64,000 nucleotides of DNA from PFJX01 sp964466195 (GCA_964466195.1 CAYXMQ010000011.1:46433-110432); one strand, 5' to 3'. Positions 49,534-58,233 are shown, counted from the stretch's first letter. Numbers and translations: made by a program. The notes: generated by a model not told the origin, from the letters alone.

Positions 49534-50532
49534 TCAGGGCTTATCAAGGCCGGCAGGAGGCCAATTTTCGAGCTTCATACCAAGCGTCAGGCCACGAGCT
49601 GCCAATACATCCTTGATTTCGTTGAGCGACTTCCGACCCAAATTCGGAGTCTTCAATAACTCAGTTTCTGTTCGCTGAATAAGATCACCAATATAGTAAA
49701 TGTTTTCAGCTTTCAAACAATTTGCCGAACGAACGGTCAATTCCAATTCGTCGACTGGCCGCAACAAAATAGGATCAATCGAAGACTGCGGTGAAGCAAG
49801 CTTCATTGCGGATACTTCAGAAAGAGTAGTTACACCCTGAAGCTCTGCAAAAGATGCAAGTTGCTCAATTAATACCCGAGCGGCATTTCGAACCGCTTCA
49901 GCCGGCTCTATTACACCATTCGTCTCAATTTCAAGAATCAGCTTGTCAAGATCAGTTCTTTGCTCAACTCGAGCGCTTTCTACGTTAAAACTCACCTTCT
50001 TGACCGGGCTGTACAGCGCATCGATCAAAATCACACCAACAGGGCGCGATTCATCGCTGATGACTCGAGTACTGGCCGGCACATAACCGCGCCCACCCTC
50101 AATCTTGATCTCCATTTCCAAATTGCCACCCTTAGTAAGATGTGCAATTACATGGTCAGAATTAAGGATTTCAACATCATGACCGGATTGGATGTCTGCA
50201 GCAGTAACGACACCTTCTCCAGATTTTTTGATCGATATTAAGGCTTCATCGCGGCTGTTTAGCTTCACAGCCAAACCTTTAAGGTTCAGCAAAATATCGA
50301 CGACATCTTCCTGAACACCTTCCAGGGCTGAATATTCATGGACAACACCAGAAATACGCACTTCTGTAGGCGCATACCCCTGCATAGAAGATAGGAGAAT
50401 ACGGCGAAGCGCATTTCCCAGTGTGTGTCCATAACCACGCTCGAAAGGCTCCAACGTGATACGGGCCTGACGAGGGGAAATGCTAATCACCTCGACAATA
50501 CGGGGCTTAAGCAATTCACCTGTGTTTGACAT
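49534..50532 (-). CDS. rpoA: RNA polymerase alpha subunit
   Basis: 332 residues. N-terminal assembly domain (ITLEPFERGYGHTLGNALRRILLSSM) and C-terminal domain (about 250-320) with LLRPVDELELTVRSANCL and GRKSLNEIKDVLA that contacts UP elements and activators. Conserved starts place the ATG at 50532; the frame is open 39 bases further. Confidence 0.98.
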   Translation of the reverse strand: MSNTGELLKPRIVEVISISPRQARITLEPFERGYGHTLGNALRRILLSSMQGYAPTEVRISGVVHEYSALEGVQEDVVDILLNLKGLAVKLNSRDEALISIKKSGEGVVTAADIQSGHDVEILNSDHVIAHLTKGGNLEMEIKIEGGRGYVPASTRVISDESRPVGVILIDALYSPVKKVSFNVESARVEQRTDLDKLILEIETNGVIEPAEAVRNAARVLIEQLASFAELQGVTTLSEVSAMKLASPQSSIDPILLRPVDELELTVRSANCLKAENIYYIGDLIQRTETELLKTPNLGRKSLNEIKDVLAARGLTLGMKLENWPPAGLDKP

Positions 50533-50576
50533 AGTGATTCCTTCACTGCGTTGTCGTTGAAACGACAACAAGACTG

Positions 50577-51203
50577 TTACTTGGAGTAAAGCTCAACAAC
50601 TAGCGATTCGTTGATGGATGCAGGCAATTCAGACCTTTGCGGAAGCGCCTTAAACGTACCCTTCAAACTTTTCGCATCAACATCAACCCACTCTGGGAAA
50701 CCACGATTCGAAGCAGCATCGACAGCAGATTTGATCCGCAAATGGGATTTTGCCTTTTCCGCCACCTCAACAATATCGCCGGGCTTAACCAAATAAGAAG
50801 GAATATTTACTCTGCGACCATTAACCAGAATTGCGTTGTGGCGTACTACCTGACGCGCCTCACTCCGCGAAGAACTAAAGCCCATTCGGAAAGCGACGCT
50901 ATCAAGACGCGACTCAAGAATTTGCAATAAATTTTCGCCCGTCACGCCTTTACGCCGATCAGCCTCTTTATAAGTAAGCCGGAATTGAGCCTCCAATACG
51001 CCGTATATACGACGAACTTTCTGCTTTTCACGCAGATGCACACCATAGTCGGACAAACGAGGTTGTTTTGCACCGTGCTGACCGGGAGGCTGATTACGGC
51101 GCTCTATTGCGCACTTCTCGGTGAAACATTTTTCACCTTTGATGAATAATTTTTCGCCTTCGCGGCGACACTGACGACATTTGGGGTCTAGATTGCGGGC
51201 CAA
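50577..51203 (-). CDS. rpsD: 30S ribosomal protein S4, four-cysteine form
   Basis: 208 residues; S4 nucleates 30S assembly and in E. coli represses the alpha operon. The N-terminus has C9-x2-C12-x13-C26-x4-C31, the metal-binding pattern of Thermus S4, whereas E. coli S4 lacks it. SDYGVHLREKQKVRRIYG and the S4 RNA-binding domain follow. The start is a TTG, with AGGAG 8 bases upstream; no ATG is near. Confidence 0.97.
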   Translation of the reverse strand: MARNLDPKCRQCRREGEKLFIKGEKCFTEKCAIERRNQPPGQHGAKQPRLSDYGVHLREKQKVRRIYGVLEAQFRLTYKEADRRKGVTGENLLQILESRLDSVAFRMGFSSSRSEARQVVRHNAILVNGRRVNIPSYLVKPGDIVEVAEKAKSHLRIKSAVDAASNRGFPEWVDVDAKSLKGTFKALPQRSELPASINESLVVELYSK

Positions 51204-51220
51204 TTGAGCTCTCCTATGAC

Positions 51221-51613
51221 TTAGATACGACGCTTCTTAGGCGGACGGCAACCGTTATGTGGCACAGGAGTAACATCAGATATGCTTGTTATTTTGTACC
51301 CCAGTGAGTTCAGTGCGCGTACTGTGGAGTCACGACCCGGGCCAGGACCCTTGATACGGACTTCCAAGTTTTTAAGACCGTATTCAAGCGCCATTTTTCC
51401 GGCATTTTCGGCCGCCACCTGAGCCGCAAAAGGCGTACTTTTGCGCGAACCCTTAAAACCCGCACCGCCCGCAGTCGCCCATGCTAGCGCGTTTCCCTGC
51501 CGGTCCGTGATCGTTACGATAGTGTTGTTGAAGGATGCATGTATATGAGCAACACCATCCGCAACACTCTTTTTAACCTTTTTGCGCGCACGCGCAGCAG
51601 CCGCTTTAGCCAT
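51221..51613 (-). CDS. rpsK: 30S ribosomal protein S11
   Basis: 130 residues with the S11 core (HIHASFNNTIVTITDRQGN, ATAGGAGFKGSRKSTPFAAQ, KGPGPGRDS) and C-terminal PHNGCRPPKKRRI. A basic N-terminal stretch (RARKKVKKS) is normal. Between rpsM (12 bases) and rpsD (17 bases). Confidence 0.97.
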   Translation of the reverse strand: MAKAAAARARKKVKKSVADGVAHIHASFNNTIVTITDRQGNALAWATAGGAGFKGSRKSTPFAAQVAAENAGKMALEYGLKNLEVRIKGPGPGRDSTVRALNSLGYKITSISDVTPVPHNGCRPPKKRRI

Positions 51614-51625
51614 AATAATTTCCTG

Positions 51626-51988
51626 TTACTTCTTAATCTGCATCTGCTTGCGCGGGCCCTTACGGGTACGCGCATTGGTTCGTGTACGCTGACCACGCAA
51701 AGGAAGACCCTTACGATGACGAACCCCTCGATAACAACCCAAATCCATCAATCGCTTGATGTTCATGGTTATTTCACGGCGAAGATCACCCTCGACCGTA
51801 AATTTGGCTACTGCTTCGCGTAATTTATCTACGTCTGCGTCTGTCAAATCCTTCATCTTGACAGAAGGGGTCACACCAGACCCCTGACAAATCAAACGGG
51901 CACGCGTCCGACCGATGCCATAAATTGACATAAGTGCAACTTCAGCATGCTTATGATTCGGGATGTTTACCCCTGCAATCCGGGCCAT
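51626..51988 (-). CDS. rpsM: 30S ribosomal protein S13
   Basis: 120 residues with MARIAGVNIPNHKHAEVAL, YGIGRTRA and the basic tail GQRTRTNARTRKGPRK. First gene of the alpha operon; 65 bases separate it from rpmJ, where an S4-sensitive leader may lie, although I could not fold it reliably. Confidence 0.97.
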   Translation of the reverse strand: MARIAGVNIPNHKHAEVALMSIYGIGRTRARLICQGSGVTPSVKMKDLTDADVDKLREAVAKFTVEGDLRREITMNIKRLMDLGCYRGVRHRKGLPLRGQRTRTNARTRKGPRKQMQIKK

Positions 51989-52053
51989 GTACTACCCCCA
52001 GCTAACAAAACAAAAAATTATATTAGAGAGACCGTTGCCTTGGCAAGCGGCAT

Positions 52054-52167
52054 TTAACCTTGACGTTGCTTATGTCGCGCTTCTGTACATATGACGCGAA
52101 CCACGCCTTTGCGACGAACAATCTTACATTTTCTACATATCTTCTTAACCGAGGCTTGAACACGCAT
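52054..52167 (-). CDS. rpmJ: 50S ribosomal protein L36, zinc-binding form
   Basis: A 37-residue gene. It reads MRVQASVKKICRKC then CKIVRRKGVVRVIC and TEARHKQRQG; C11, C14, C27 and H32 form the zinc ribbon of the C+ form. An AGGAG site lies before the ATG at 52167. It lies directly after secY; infA, which often sits between them in betaproteobacteria, is absent. Confidence 0.95.
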   Translation of the reverse strand: MRVQASVKKICRKCKIVRRKGVVRVICTEARHKQRQG

Positions 52168-52211
52168 GTTCATCTCCTAAATTTACCTAACTTACGACAA
52201 CAGATAACGAA

Positions 52212-53537
52212 TTATCTCGAAATAAAGTTACCACCTTTGAAATTTGCTTTTTTAAGCAGATTTTCATATTGATGCGTCATTACGTATGTCTGCACTTGAG
52301 CCATGAAGTCCATGCTGACAACCACAATGATCAACAAAGAAGTTCCACCAAAATAAAACGGAACATTCCAATTAACAATCAAAAACTCGGGTATCAAACA
52401 AACCAAAGTAATATAAACAGCGCCTATCAAAGTTAACCTGGTCATAACCTTGTCGATAAACTTTGATGTCTGCTCGCCTGGACGGTAGCCAGGAATAAAA
52501 GCCCCACTCTTCTTTAAATTATCCGCAGTTTCTCTTGGATTAAAGACAAGGGCAGTATAGAAAAAACAAAAGAAGAATATTGCAGCTGCATACAACAACA
52601 CATAAACAGGTTGTCCAGGTGACAATGCCGCACCAATATCTTTCAGCCAATCCAACGACTCACGTCCGCCAAACATACCAGCCAACGTAGCCGGGAACAA
52701 AATAATTGAGCTCGCAAAAATTGGAGGAATCACACCAGCCATATTCAGCTTCAGCGGCAAATGTGAACTTTGCCCACCATATACTTTATTTCCGACTTGC
52801 CGTTTTGCATAATTAACGAGTATTTTTCTCTGGCCGCGCTCTACAAAGACCACCAAAGCAGTAATAAGCAAGGCACCAATAAACAAAAGCAAAACCAATG
52901 GAATAGAAAAGGATCCAGTCCTTGTCAACTCTAGAGTCCCGCCAATTGCCTGAGGCAAACCAGCGGCTATACCGGCAAATATAATTATCGAAATTCCATT
53001 ACCCAGTCCGCGTTCTGTAATCTGCTCACCCAGCCACATTAAAAACATTGTGCCAGCCACCAAAGACACAATTGCAGTAATCCGAAACAAATATCCAGGT
53101 TCAATCACTAAACCCGATTGGCTTTCCAGGGCAATTGAAATACCGATAGCCTGGAAAGTGGCCAAAAAAACCGTGCCATAACGCGTATACTGTGTAATTT
53201 TCCTACGCCCAGCCTCACCCTCTTTTTTGAGAGCCTCCATTGCAGGAGATACTACCGTCATTAACTGCATGATGATTGATGCAGAAATGTAGGGCATGAT
53301 ACCGAGAGCAAAAACAGAAAAACGTGACAGCGCCCCACCTGAGAACATATTAAACATTCCCAGAATACCGCCTTGCTGGCCTTTGAATAGTTCTTCAAGC
53401 ACCACAGGATCGATGCCAGGCACAGGAATAAAAGAACCTATGCGAAAAACAATCAAAGCACCTATAAGAAAAAGAAGACGACTTTTAAGGTCGCCCATCT
53501 TTCCGGTCACTTTGAGAACGCTATCAGAGGCGGACAA
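52212..53537 (-). CDS. secY: Preprotein translocase subunit SecY
   Basis: Central channel of the Sec translocon. 441 residues with ten membrane helices; PVPGID in the first loop, YARYGTVFLA-type QYTRYGTVFLATFQ, and the cytoplasmic loops AKRQVGNKVYGGQSSHLPLK. The first codon here is a TTG at 53537 (MSASDSVLKV); an ATG at residue 14 would remove the cytoplasmic N-terminus just before GDLKSRLLFL, so the exact start is uncertain. Confidence 0.97.
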   Translation of the reverse strand: MSASDSVLKVTGKMGDLKSRLLFLIGALIVFRIGSFIPVPGIDPVVLEELFKGQQGGILGMFNMFSGGALSRFSVFALGIMPYISASIIMQLMTVVSPAMEALKKEGEAGRRKITQYTRYGTVFLATFQAIGISIALESQSGLVIEPGYLFRITAIVSLVAGTMFLMWLGEQITERGLGNGISIIIFAGIAAGLPQAIGGTLELTRTGSFSIPLVLLLFIGALLITALVVFVERGQRKILVNYAKRQVGNKVYGGQSSHLPLKLNMAGVIPPIFASSIILFPATLAGMFGGRESLDWLKDIGAALSPGQPVYVLLYAAAIFFFCFFYTALVFNPRETADNLKKSGAFIPGYRPGEQTSKFIDKVMTRLTLIGAVYITLVCLIPEFLIVNWNVPFYFGGTSLLIIVVVSMDFMAQVQTYVMTHQYENLLKKANFKGGNFISR

Positions 53538-53557
53538 GTTATATCGCTTTCAGTGCT

Positions 53558-54001
53558 TTAAGCTTCGACTGCTTCGACGGTACCACCAGCAGCCTCAATA
53601 GCCGATTTCGCGCCGCTTGTGACCTGAAGACCGCTGACTTTGATTGAACGAGTAATTTCCCCAGCAAGAATTACTTTTGCCGAACGGGTTATTTCCGGAA
53701 CTAGACCAGCTTGCTTCAATACCAGCATGTCGATAATATCAGCGGACAGCAGGTTTAAATCACCCAATCTAACCTCATTTTTGTAAACGCGGCTAAGCGA
53801 TACGAATCCACGCTTCGGCAATCTTCTAGCCATAGGCATTTGGCCACCCTCAAAGCCGACCTTGTGAAAGCCACCGGCTCGCGATTTCTGCCCTTTATGA
53901 CCACGCCCACCCGTTTTACCAAGCCCAGAACCGATGCCGCGACCCGGTCGTTTCTGAGAATGCTTACTGCCAATAGCCGGACCAATTGTATTTAATTTCA
54001 T
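53558..54001 (-). CDS. rplO: 50S ribosomal protein L15
   Basis: 147 residues with the Gly/Arg-rich N-terminal extension (RPGRGIGSGLGKTGGRGHKGQKSR) and GFEGGQMP. The ATG shares one base with the rpmD stop (TGATG). Part of the spc operon upstream of secY. Confidence 0.97.
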   Translation of the reverse strand: MKLNTIGPAIGSKHSQKRPGRGIGSGLGKTGGRGHKGQKSRAGGFHKVGFEGGQMPMARRLPKRGFVSLSRVYKNEVRLGDLNLLSADIIDMLVLKQAGLVPEITRSAKVILAGEITRSIKVSGLQVTSGAKSAIEAAGGTVEAVEA

Positions 54002-54192
54002 CAGATCAACTCTGCTTTAACTAGATAATTAACGCGATTAATCATTCCGCGGTTCTCGGGCGTATTTTCAACAAGAACGGAATGATTAAGTTTTCTTAAT
54101 CCTAAGCCACGAACACATGCACGGTGCTTTTCAATTGTGCCAATAACGCTTTTAATAAGCGTCACTTTAATTTTATTGACCGACTCGGACAT
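54001..54192 (-). CDS. rpmD: 50S ribosomal protein L30
   Basis: 63 residues with the L30 core KVTLIKSVIGTIEKHRACVRGLGL. Three bases after rpsE and one-base overlap with rplO. Confidence 0.96.
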   Translation of the reverse strand: MSESVNKIKVTLIKSVIGTIEKHRACVRGLGLRKLNHSVLVENTPENRGMINRVNYLVKAELI

Positions 54193-54195
54193 GAA

Positions 54196-54708
54196 TTACT
54201 CCAGGATTTCTGCCACGGTTTTGCCGCGTTTTGCAGCAATTTCACTAGGCGTTGACATCTTTGCTAGCCCGTTTAGGGTGGCGCGTACTACGTTGTATGG
54301 GTTGGTAGAACCCAAGCATTTAGCAAGAACGTTATGGACTCCCATAACTTCAAACACCGCACGCATGGCACCACCAGCAATAATTCCAGTACCCTCAGAA
54401 GCCGGCTGAATTATCACGACGGAAGCACCGTGTTTTCCAATCACCGAATGGTGAAAAGTTCCGTTCTTTAGCGAAACTTTAACCATTTTTCTGCGAGCTT
54501 CCTCCATAGCCTTGGTCACTGCAACTGGCACTTCGCGTGACTTACCCTTACCCATGCCGACGCCACCCTCGTTGTCACCAACAACAGTCAGAGCAGCAAA
54601 ACTTAATATTCGACCGCCCTTAACGACTTTGGTAACACGGTTTACGGAGATCATTTTCTCCTTCAGGCCGTCACCCTGATCTTCCTGTTGCTGTACAGGT
54701 CTCGCCAT
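54196..54708 (-). CDS. rpsE: 30S ribosomal protein S5
   Basis: 170 residues; S5 shapes the decoding region. Double-stranded RNA-binding N-domain (LKEKMISVNRVTKVVKGGR, GFGKGKS-type GVGMGKGKSREVP) and C-domain (IIAGGAMRAVFEVMGVHNVLAK). 12 bases after rplR. Confidence 0.97.
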   Translation of the reverse strand: MARPVQQQEDQGDGLKEKMISVNRVTKVVKGGRILSFAALTVVGDNEGGVGMGKGKSREVPVAVTKAMEEARRKMVKVSLKNGTFHHSVIGKHGASVVIIQPASEGTGIIAGGAMRAVFEVMGVHNVLAKCLGSTNPYNVVRATLNGLAKMSTPSEIAAKRGKTVAEILE

Positions 54709-54720
54709 GATCTTCCTCGC

Positions 54721-55074
54721 TTAAAACTGTAAACCGTGTTCGCGAGCCGCTTCGGCCAGAGCTTTAACTCGGCCATGAAAAGCGAATCCCGAACGGTCAA
54801 ATGAAACTTTTACCAGGCCCAATTCTTTTGCTTTTTCAGCTACTCGTTGCCCGACATATCTAGCAGCCGTTACATTTGACCCCGACTTGCCCTGAGACCT
54901 AAAATCTTTTTCCAATGAGGAAGAAGATGTCAGTACCTTTCCGCCTGTCGCATCAATAATCTGAGCATAAATATGGGAATTAGTGCGATGTATACACAGT
55001 CGAATCGCGGCAAGCTCAACAATCTTCGCACGAGTTTTACGCGATCTACGTAAACGACGAATCCTTTTTTCCAT
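54721..55074 (-). CDS. rplR: 50S ribosomal protein L18
   Basis: 117 residues binding 5S rRNA. Basic N-terminus (KRIRRLRRSRKTRAKI), LCIHRTNSHIYAQIID and the C-terminal FDRSGFAFHGRVKALAEAAREHG signature. Confidence 0.97.
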   Translation of the reverse strand: MEKRIRRLRRSRKTRAKIVELAAIRLCIHRTNSHIYAQIIDATGGKVLTSSSSLEKDFRSQGKSGSNVTAARYVGQRVAEKAKELGLVKVSFDRSGFAFHGRVKALAEAAREHGLQF

Positions 55075-55089
55075 TGCATTAACTCCTGG

Positions 55090-55623
55090 TTACTTCTTCT
55101 TGGTCTCTTTAAGCGCGACAACTTCATTTGCATACCGAACGCCCTTACCTTTATAAGGCTCAGGCTTACGATAAGAACGAATGTCAGCAGCAACTTGACC
55201 CACCACCTGTTTATCCATGCCCTTAATAATAACTTCGGTCTGACTTGGCGTTTCAACCTTTATTCCGATAGGCATCATGTGTTCAACCGGATGAGAGAAA
55301 CCGAGCGTCAAGTTCAGTTTATCTCCTTGCGCCTGAGCCCTATATCCAACACCTATCAGCGTAAGCTTGCGCTCAAAGCCTTTAGAAACGCCTTGGACCA
55401 TGTTAGCCAATAAAGAACGTACCGTGCCCGACATGGCCAGTGTTTCCCGCTTGTCGTTCAGGCAATTAATATATAGATAACCGTCTGTATTCTCTACGCG
55501 AATACCTGGGTATATACTTTGAACCAAAGTACCAAGAGGACCTTTGACAGAAACAGACCCGTCTTCAATCTTTACTTCTACACCAGAAATAATCTGGATT
55601 GGAGATTTAGCTACGCGAGACAT
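55090..55623 (-). CDS. rplF: 50S ribosomal protein L6
   Basis: 177 residues with two repeated L6 domains; MSRVAKSPIQI start and the signature KPEPYKGKGVRY near the C-terminus. 9 bases after rpsH. Confidence 0.97.
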   Translation of the reverse strand: MSRVAKSPIQIISGVEVKIEDGSVSVKGPLGTLVQSIYPGIRVENTDGYLYINCLNDKRETLAMSGTVRSLLANMVQGVSKGFERKLTLIGVGYRAQAQGDKLNLTLGFSHPVEHMMPIGIKVETPSQTEVIIKGMDKQVVGQVAADIRSYRKPEPYKGKGVRYANEVVALKETKKK

Positions 55624-55632
55624 ATTTTAACC

Positions 55633-56028
55633 TCAAGCCACTACACACAGTACTTCGCCACCAACCCCGAGGGAGCGTGCTTTGCGGTCAGTCATCACAC
55701 CACGCGATGTAGAAAGTATCGCAACACCCAAGCCATTCATTACTCGTGGCAACTGATCCCGGCCTTTATATATACGCAAACCGGGCTTGCTGACCCGCTC
55801 AATCTTTTCTATTACCGGATTACCCGCATAATATTTTAGGGAAATTTCAATTTCAGGGAGCCCGTCCATCTCATGGACTTTAAACCCATCTATATACCCT
55901 TCGTCTCGCAAAACTTGCGCAATCGCTTTTTTAAGATTTGAAGAAGGCATGCGAACTGTTTCTTTTTCGATCATTTGACCATTGCGTATGCGAGTCAACA
56001 TGTCTGCAATAGGATCACTCATGCTCAT
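55633..56028 (-). CDS. rpsH: 30S ribosomal protein S8
   Basis: 131 residues; S8 binds 16S rRNA helix 21 and in E. coli represses the spc operon. MSMSDPIADMLTRIRNGQ start, GLGVAILSTSRGVMTDRKAR signature near the end. Confidence 0.97.
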   Translation of the reverse strand: MSMSDPIADMLTRIRNGQMIEKETVRMPSSNLKKAIAQVLRDEGYIDGFKVHEMDGLPEIEISLKYYAGNPVIEKIERVSKPGLRIYKGRDQLPRVMNGLGVAILSTSRGVMTDRKARSLGVGGEVLCVVA

Positions 56029-56040
56029 AGCGTTGCTTCC

Positions 56041-56346
56041 TTACCAACTGGCTTTAACGACACCAGGAATTTCGCCCTTCATGGCGTATTCGCGGATCTT
56101 ATTACGGCACAAACCGAACTTGCGGAAAACGCCACGAGGACGACCCGTTATTTGACATCTATTTCTTAACCTGCACTCACTAGCGTTTCGCGGAAGCGAT
56201 TGAAGCTGAGCCATTGCAGCCCGTCGTTCGTCTTCATCAAGTGCAACATCATTGATCTTGCTTTTTAGCTCAATTCGCTTTGCTGCAAATTTCTTAACCA
56301 ATTTGCGCCGTTTTTCTTCACGGTTAATTACTGAAAGCCTAGCCAT
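56041..56346 (-). CDS. rpsN: 30S ribosomal protein S14, long zinc-free form
   Basis: 101 residues, the long form. NRCQITGRPRGVFRKFGLCRNKIREYA is the C-terminal signature, without the CxxC pairs of the short zinc-binding S14. 12 bases after... upstream rplE is 7 bases away, so coupling is tight. Confidence 0.96.
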   Translation of the reverse strand: MARLSVINREEKRRKLVKKFAAKRIELKSKINDVALDEDERRAAMAQLQSLPRNASECRLRNRCQITGRPRGVFRKFGLCRNKIREYAMKGEIPGVVKASW

Positions 56347-56353
56347 AGCAACC

Positions 56354-56893
56354 TCAATTCTTAAAGGGGAATTTGAAAGCTGACAACAAGGCTCTCGCCT
56401 CTTGATCTGTCTTGGCTGTCGTGGTGATTGTTATATTCATACCGCGAAGAACATCAATCTTCTCATACTCAATTTCCGGGAAGATAATTTGTTCTTTGAC
56501 GCCCATGTTGTAATTGCCACGACCATCGAACCCTTTACCACCGATACCCCGGAAGTCGCGTATACGAGGAATGGCAACAGTTATCAAGCGATCGAGAAAT
56601 TCATACATTTGATCCCGACGTAGCGTAACCATGCAGCCAACAGGATAGTGATCGCGTATTTTGAAGCCAGCGATGGATTTCCTTGATAAGGTAACAACCG
56701 GTTTCTGGCCAGCAATTTTGAGCATGTCAGCCACGGCGTGGTCCATGACCTTTTTGTCACCAACCGCCTCTCCAACACCCATGTTCAGAGTGATTTTGCT
56801 TATGCGAGGCACCTGCATAGGCGATTTATAACCAAATTGGTCAGTTAACTGCTTTGCAACCGTATCTTTATAAAATTCATGCATTCTGGCCAT
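56354..56893 (-). CDS. rplE: 50S ribosomal protein L5
   Basis: 179 residues binding 5S rRNA and the P-site tRNA. VPRISKITLNMGVGEA, SIAGFKIRDHYPVGC and GMNITITTTAKTD match. Two adjacent ATGs occur; the second (56893) is better spaced from the AAGGA site. Confidence 0.97.
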   Translation of the reverse strand: MARMHEFYKDTVAKQLTDQFGYKSPMQVPRISKITLNMGVGEAVGDKKVMDHAVADMLKIAGQKPVVTLSRKSIAGFKIRDHYPVGCMVTLRRDQMYEFLDRLITVAIPRIRDFRGIGGKGFDGRGNYNMGVKEQIIFPEIEYEKIDVLRGMNITITTTAKTDQEARALLSAFKFPFKN

Positions 56894-56902
56894 CATCGAT
56901 CC

Positions 56903-57217
56903 TTACGCATCAACCACTTCACCATTTGACTTGAAAAAGCGCACCTGGCGACCATCCTCAAGCGTCTTTATTCCCACCCGGTCACCACGCGACGTTGCCG
57001 AATTAAACAACGCCACGTTAGACACATCGATGGGCATATCTTTATCCTGGAATCCACCGACAGCACCCTTCATCGGATTTGGTTTTACGGATTTACGAAC
57101 TCGATTGACACCTTCGACAACCAGGGAGGATTCAAGAACGCGAAGTACAGTCCCACGCTTGCCCTTATCCTTGCCCGCCAAAACAACCACTTCGTCGCCT
57201 TTTCGAATTTTACGCAT
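56903..57217 (-). CDS. rplX: 50S ribosomal protein L24
   Basis: 104 residues with the KOW motif (RKGDEVVVLAGKDKGKRGTVLRV). The ATG at 57217 has an AGGAG site 7 bases away; a TTG two codons earlier also lies in frame. Confidence 0.97.
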   Translation of the reverse strand: MRKIRKGDEVVVLAGKDKGKRGTVLRVLESSLVVEGVNRVRKSVKPNPMKGAVGGFQDKDMPIDVSNVALFNSATSRGDRVGIKTLEDGRQVRFFKSNGEVVDA

Positions 57218-57226
57218 CTTCAACTC

Positions 57227-57595
57227 CTACAAAACTTCGGGAGCGAGAGATACGATCTTCATAAAACGCTCTCCACGAAGCTCCCGCGTAACCGGCCCAA
57301 AGATTCGCGTTCCAATTGGCTCAAGCTTATTGTTGAGCAATACGGCCGCATTGTTGTCAAATTTGATGAGCGAGCCGTCTGGCCTACGAACACCCTTGGC
57401 CGTACGAACAACCACAGCGTTGTAGACATCACCCTTCTTCACGCGACCACGTGGCGCGGCATCTTTGATACTCACCTTGATTACATCTCCGACACTCGCG
57501 TAGCGACGCTTTGAGCCACCAAGCACTTTAATGCACATAACAGTGCGCGCGCCGGTGTTGTCAGCAACATCTAACTTGGACTGCATCTGGATCAT
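57227..57595 (-). CDS. rplN: 50S ribosomal protein L14
   Basis: 122 residues starting MIQMQSKLDVADNTGAR, with KGDVYNAVVVRTAKG and FDNNAAVLLN. First gene of the spc operon; the preceding 152 bases (57596-57747) hold a candidate promoter and repeats. Confidence 0.97.
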   Translation of the reverse strand: MIQMQSKLDVADNTGARTVMCIKVLGGSKRRYASVGDVIKVSIKDAAPRGRVKKGDVYNAVVVRTAKGVRRPDGSLIKFDNNAAVLLNNKLEPIGTRIFGPVTRELRGERFMKIVSLAPEVL

Positions 57596-57655
57596 TTTTT
57601 CACTCCAACTTACCTAGAAACTAAGCAGTTTTGGATCCCGTTCGGGTTGGAACAA

Positions 57656-57668
57656 GTCGCAAAGCGAC
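57656..57668 (-). other. Small hairpin in the rplN leader
   Basis: GTCGC-AAA-GCGAC forms a 5-base stem 61 bases before the rplN ATG; a second small stem, CCCG-TT-CGGG, lies at 57637-57646. Role unknown; possibly part of the spc leader. Confidence 0.35.
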
Positions 57669-57673
57669 GTATA

Positions 57674-57742
57674 TTACTCATACAAGAAGGCCGAGCCCTC
57701 AGGGAGCTCACCACTCTAACACGAGTACGTTACTCTTACAAG
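57674..57742 (-). repeat. Paired TTGTAWGAGTAA direct repeats in the S10/spc boundary
   Basis: On the minus strand CTTGTATGAGTAA (57674-57686) and CTTGTAAGAGTAA (57730-57742) differ at one of 13 bases and start 56 bases apart. The upstream copy overlaps the candidate -35 box. Confidence 0.6.
57713..57741 (-). promoter_or_regulatory. Candidate promoter for the spc operon
   Basis: On the minus strand: TTGTAA (57736-57741), 17-base spacer, TAGAGT (57713-57718), about 118 bases before rplN. In E. coli the spc promoter lies in this same gap between rpsQ and rplN. Hexamers match 4 of 6 each. Confidence 0.45.
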
Positions 57743-57747
57743 CACAA

Positions 57748-58032
57748 TTAAACGTTGACCGCCTTCTGGATCAGGCGAGAAACATTCCACGTCTTCGTGC
57801 GCGACAATGGACGGCACTCCTCAATCACGACGATGTCACCCTGATGAAACTCATTGTTTTCATCGTGCGCATGGTATTTCTTTGAAAGCCTGATGATTTT
57901 TCCGTAAAGAGGATGCTTAACTTTACGCTCGACCAAGACCGTTACGGTCTTATTCATCTTGTCACTGACAACAGTTCCCGTCAGTGAACGGCCATTAGTT
58001 TCAACTGTATGTTCGCTCATGGTCATACTCAT
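57748..58032 (-). CDS. rpsQ: 30S ribosomal protein S17
   Basis: 94 residues with LTGTVVSDKMNKTVTVLVERKVKHPLYGKIIRLSKKYHAHDE. Three in-frame ATGs (58032, 58026, 58020); the first overlaps the rpmC stop (TGATG-type overlap) and is preferred. Last gene of the S10 operon. Confidence 0.95.
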   Translation of the reverse strand: MSMTMSEHTVETNGRSLTGTVVSDKMNKTVTVLVERKVKHPLYGKIIRLSKKYHAHDENNEFHQGDIVVIEECRPLSRTKTWNVSRLIQKAVNV

Positions 58033-58232
58033 CAATTGCTTACCTTGAATCTCGCTTGTTGCATGACAGTGCGTACACGCGCTATGTCACGACGAACTTT
58101 ACGAATTTCATGTGTCTTGTTTGTTTGTTGAGTCGAAAGCTGCATGCGCAAGCTAAATTGTGCACGTAGCAATTCTTTCAATTCATTTCTAAGGTCATCC
58201 ATGCCCTTAGTACGAAGTTCTGCAATATTCAT
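58032..58232 (-). CDS. rpmC: 50S ribosomal protein L29
   Basis: 66 residues at the exit of the peptide tunnel: MNIAELRTKGMDDLRNELKELL and KTHEIRKVRRDIARVRT. The start lies 1 base after the rplP stop; upstream in-frame codons fall inside rplP. Confidence 0.96.
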   Translation of the reverse strand: MNIAELRTKGMDDLRNELKELLRAQFSLRMQLSTQQTNKTHEIRKVRRDIARVRTVMQQARFKVSN

Positions 58233-58233
58233 G

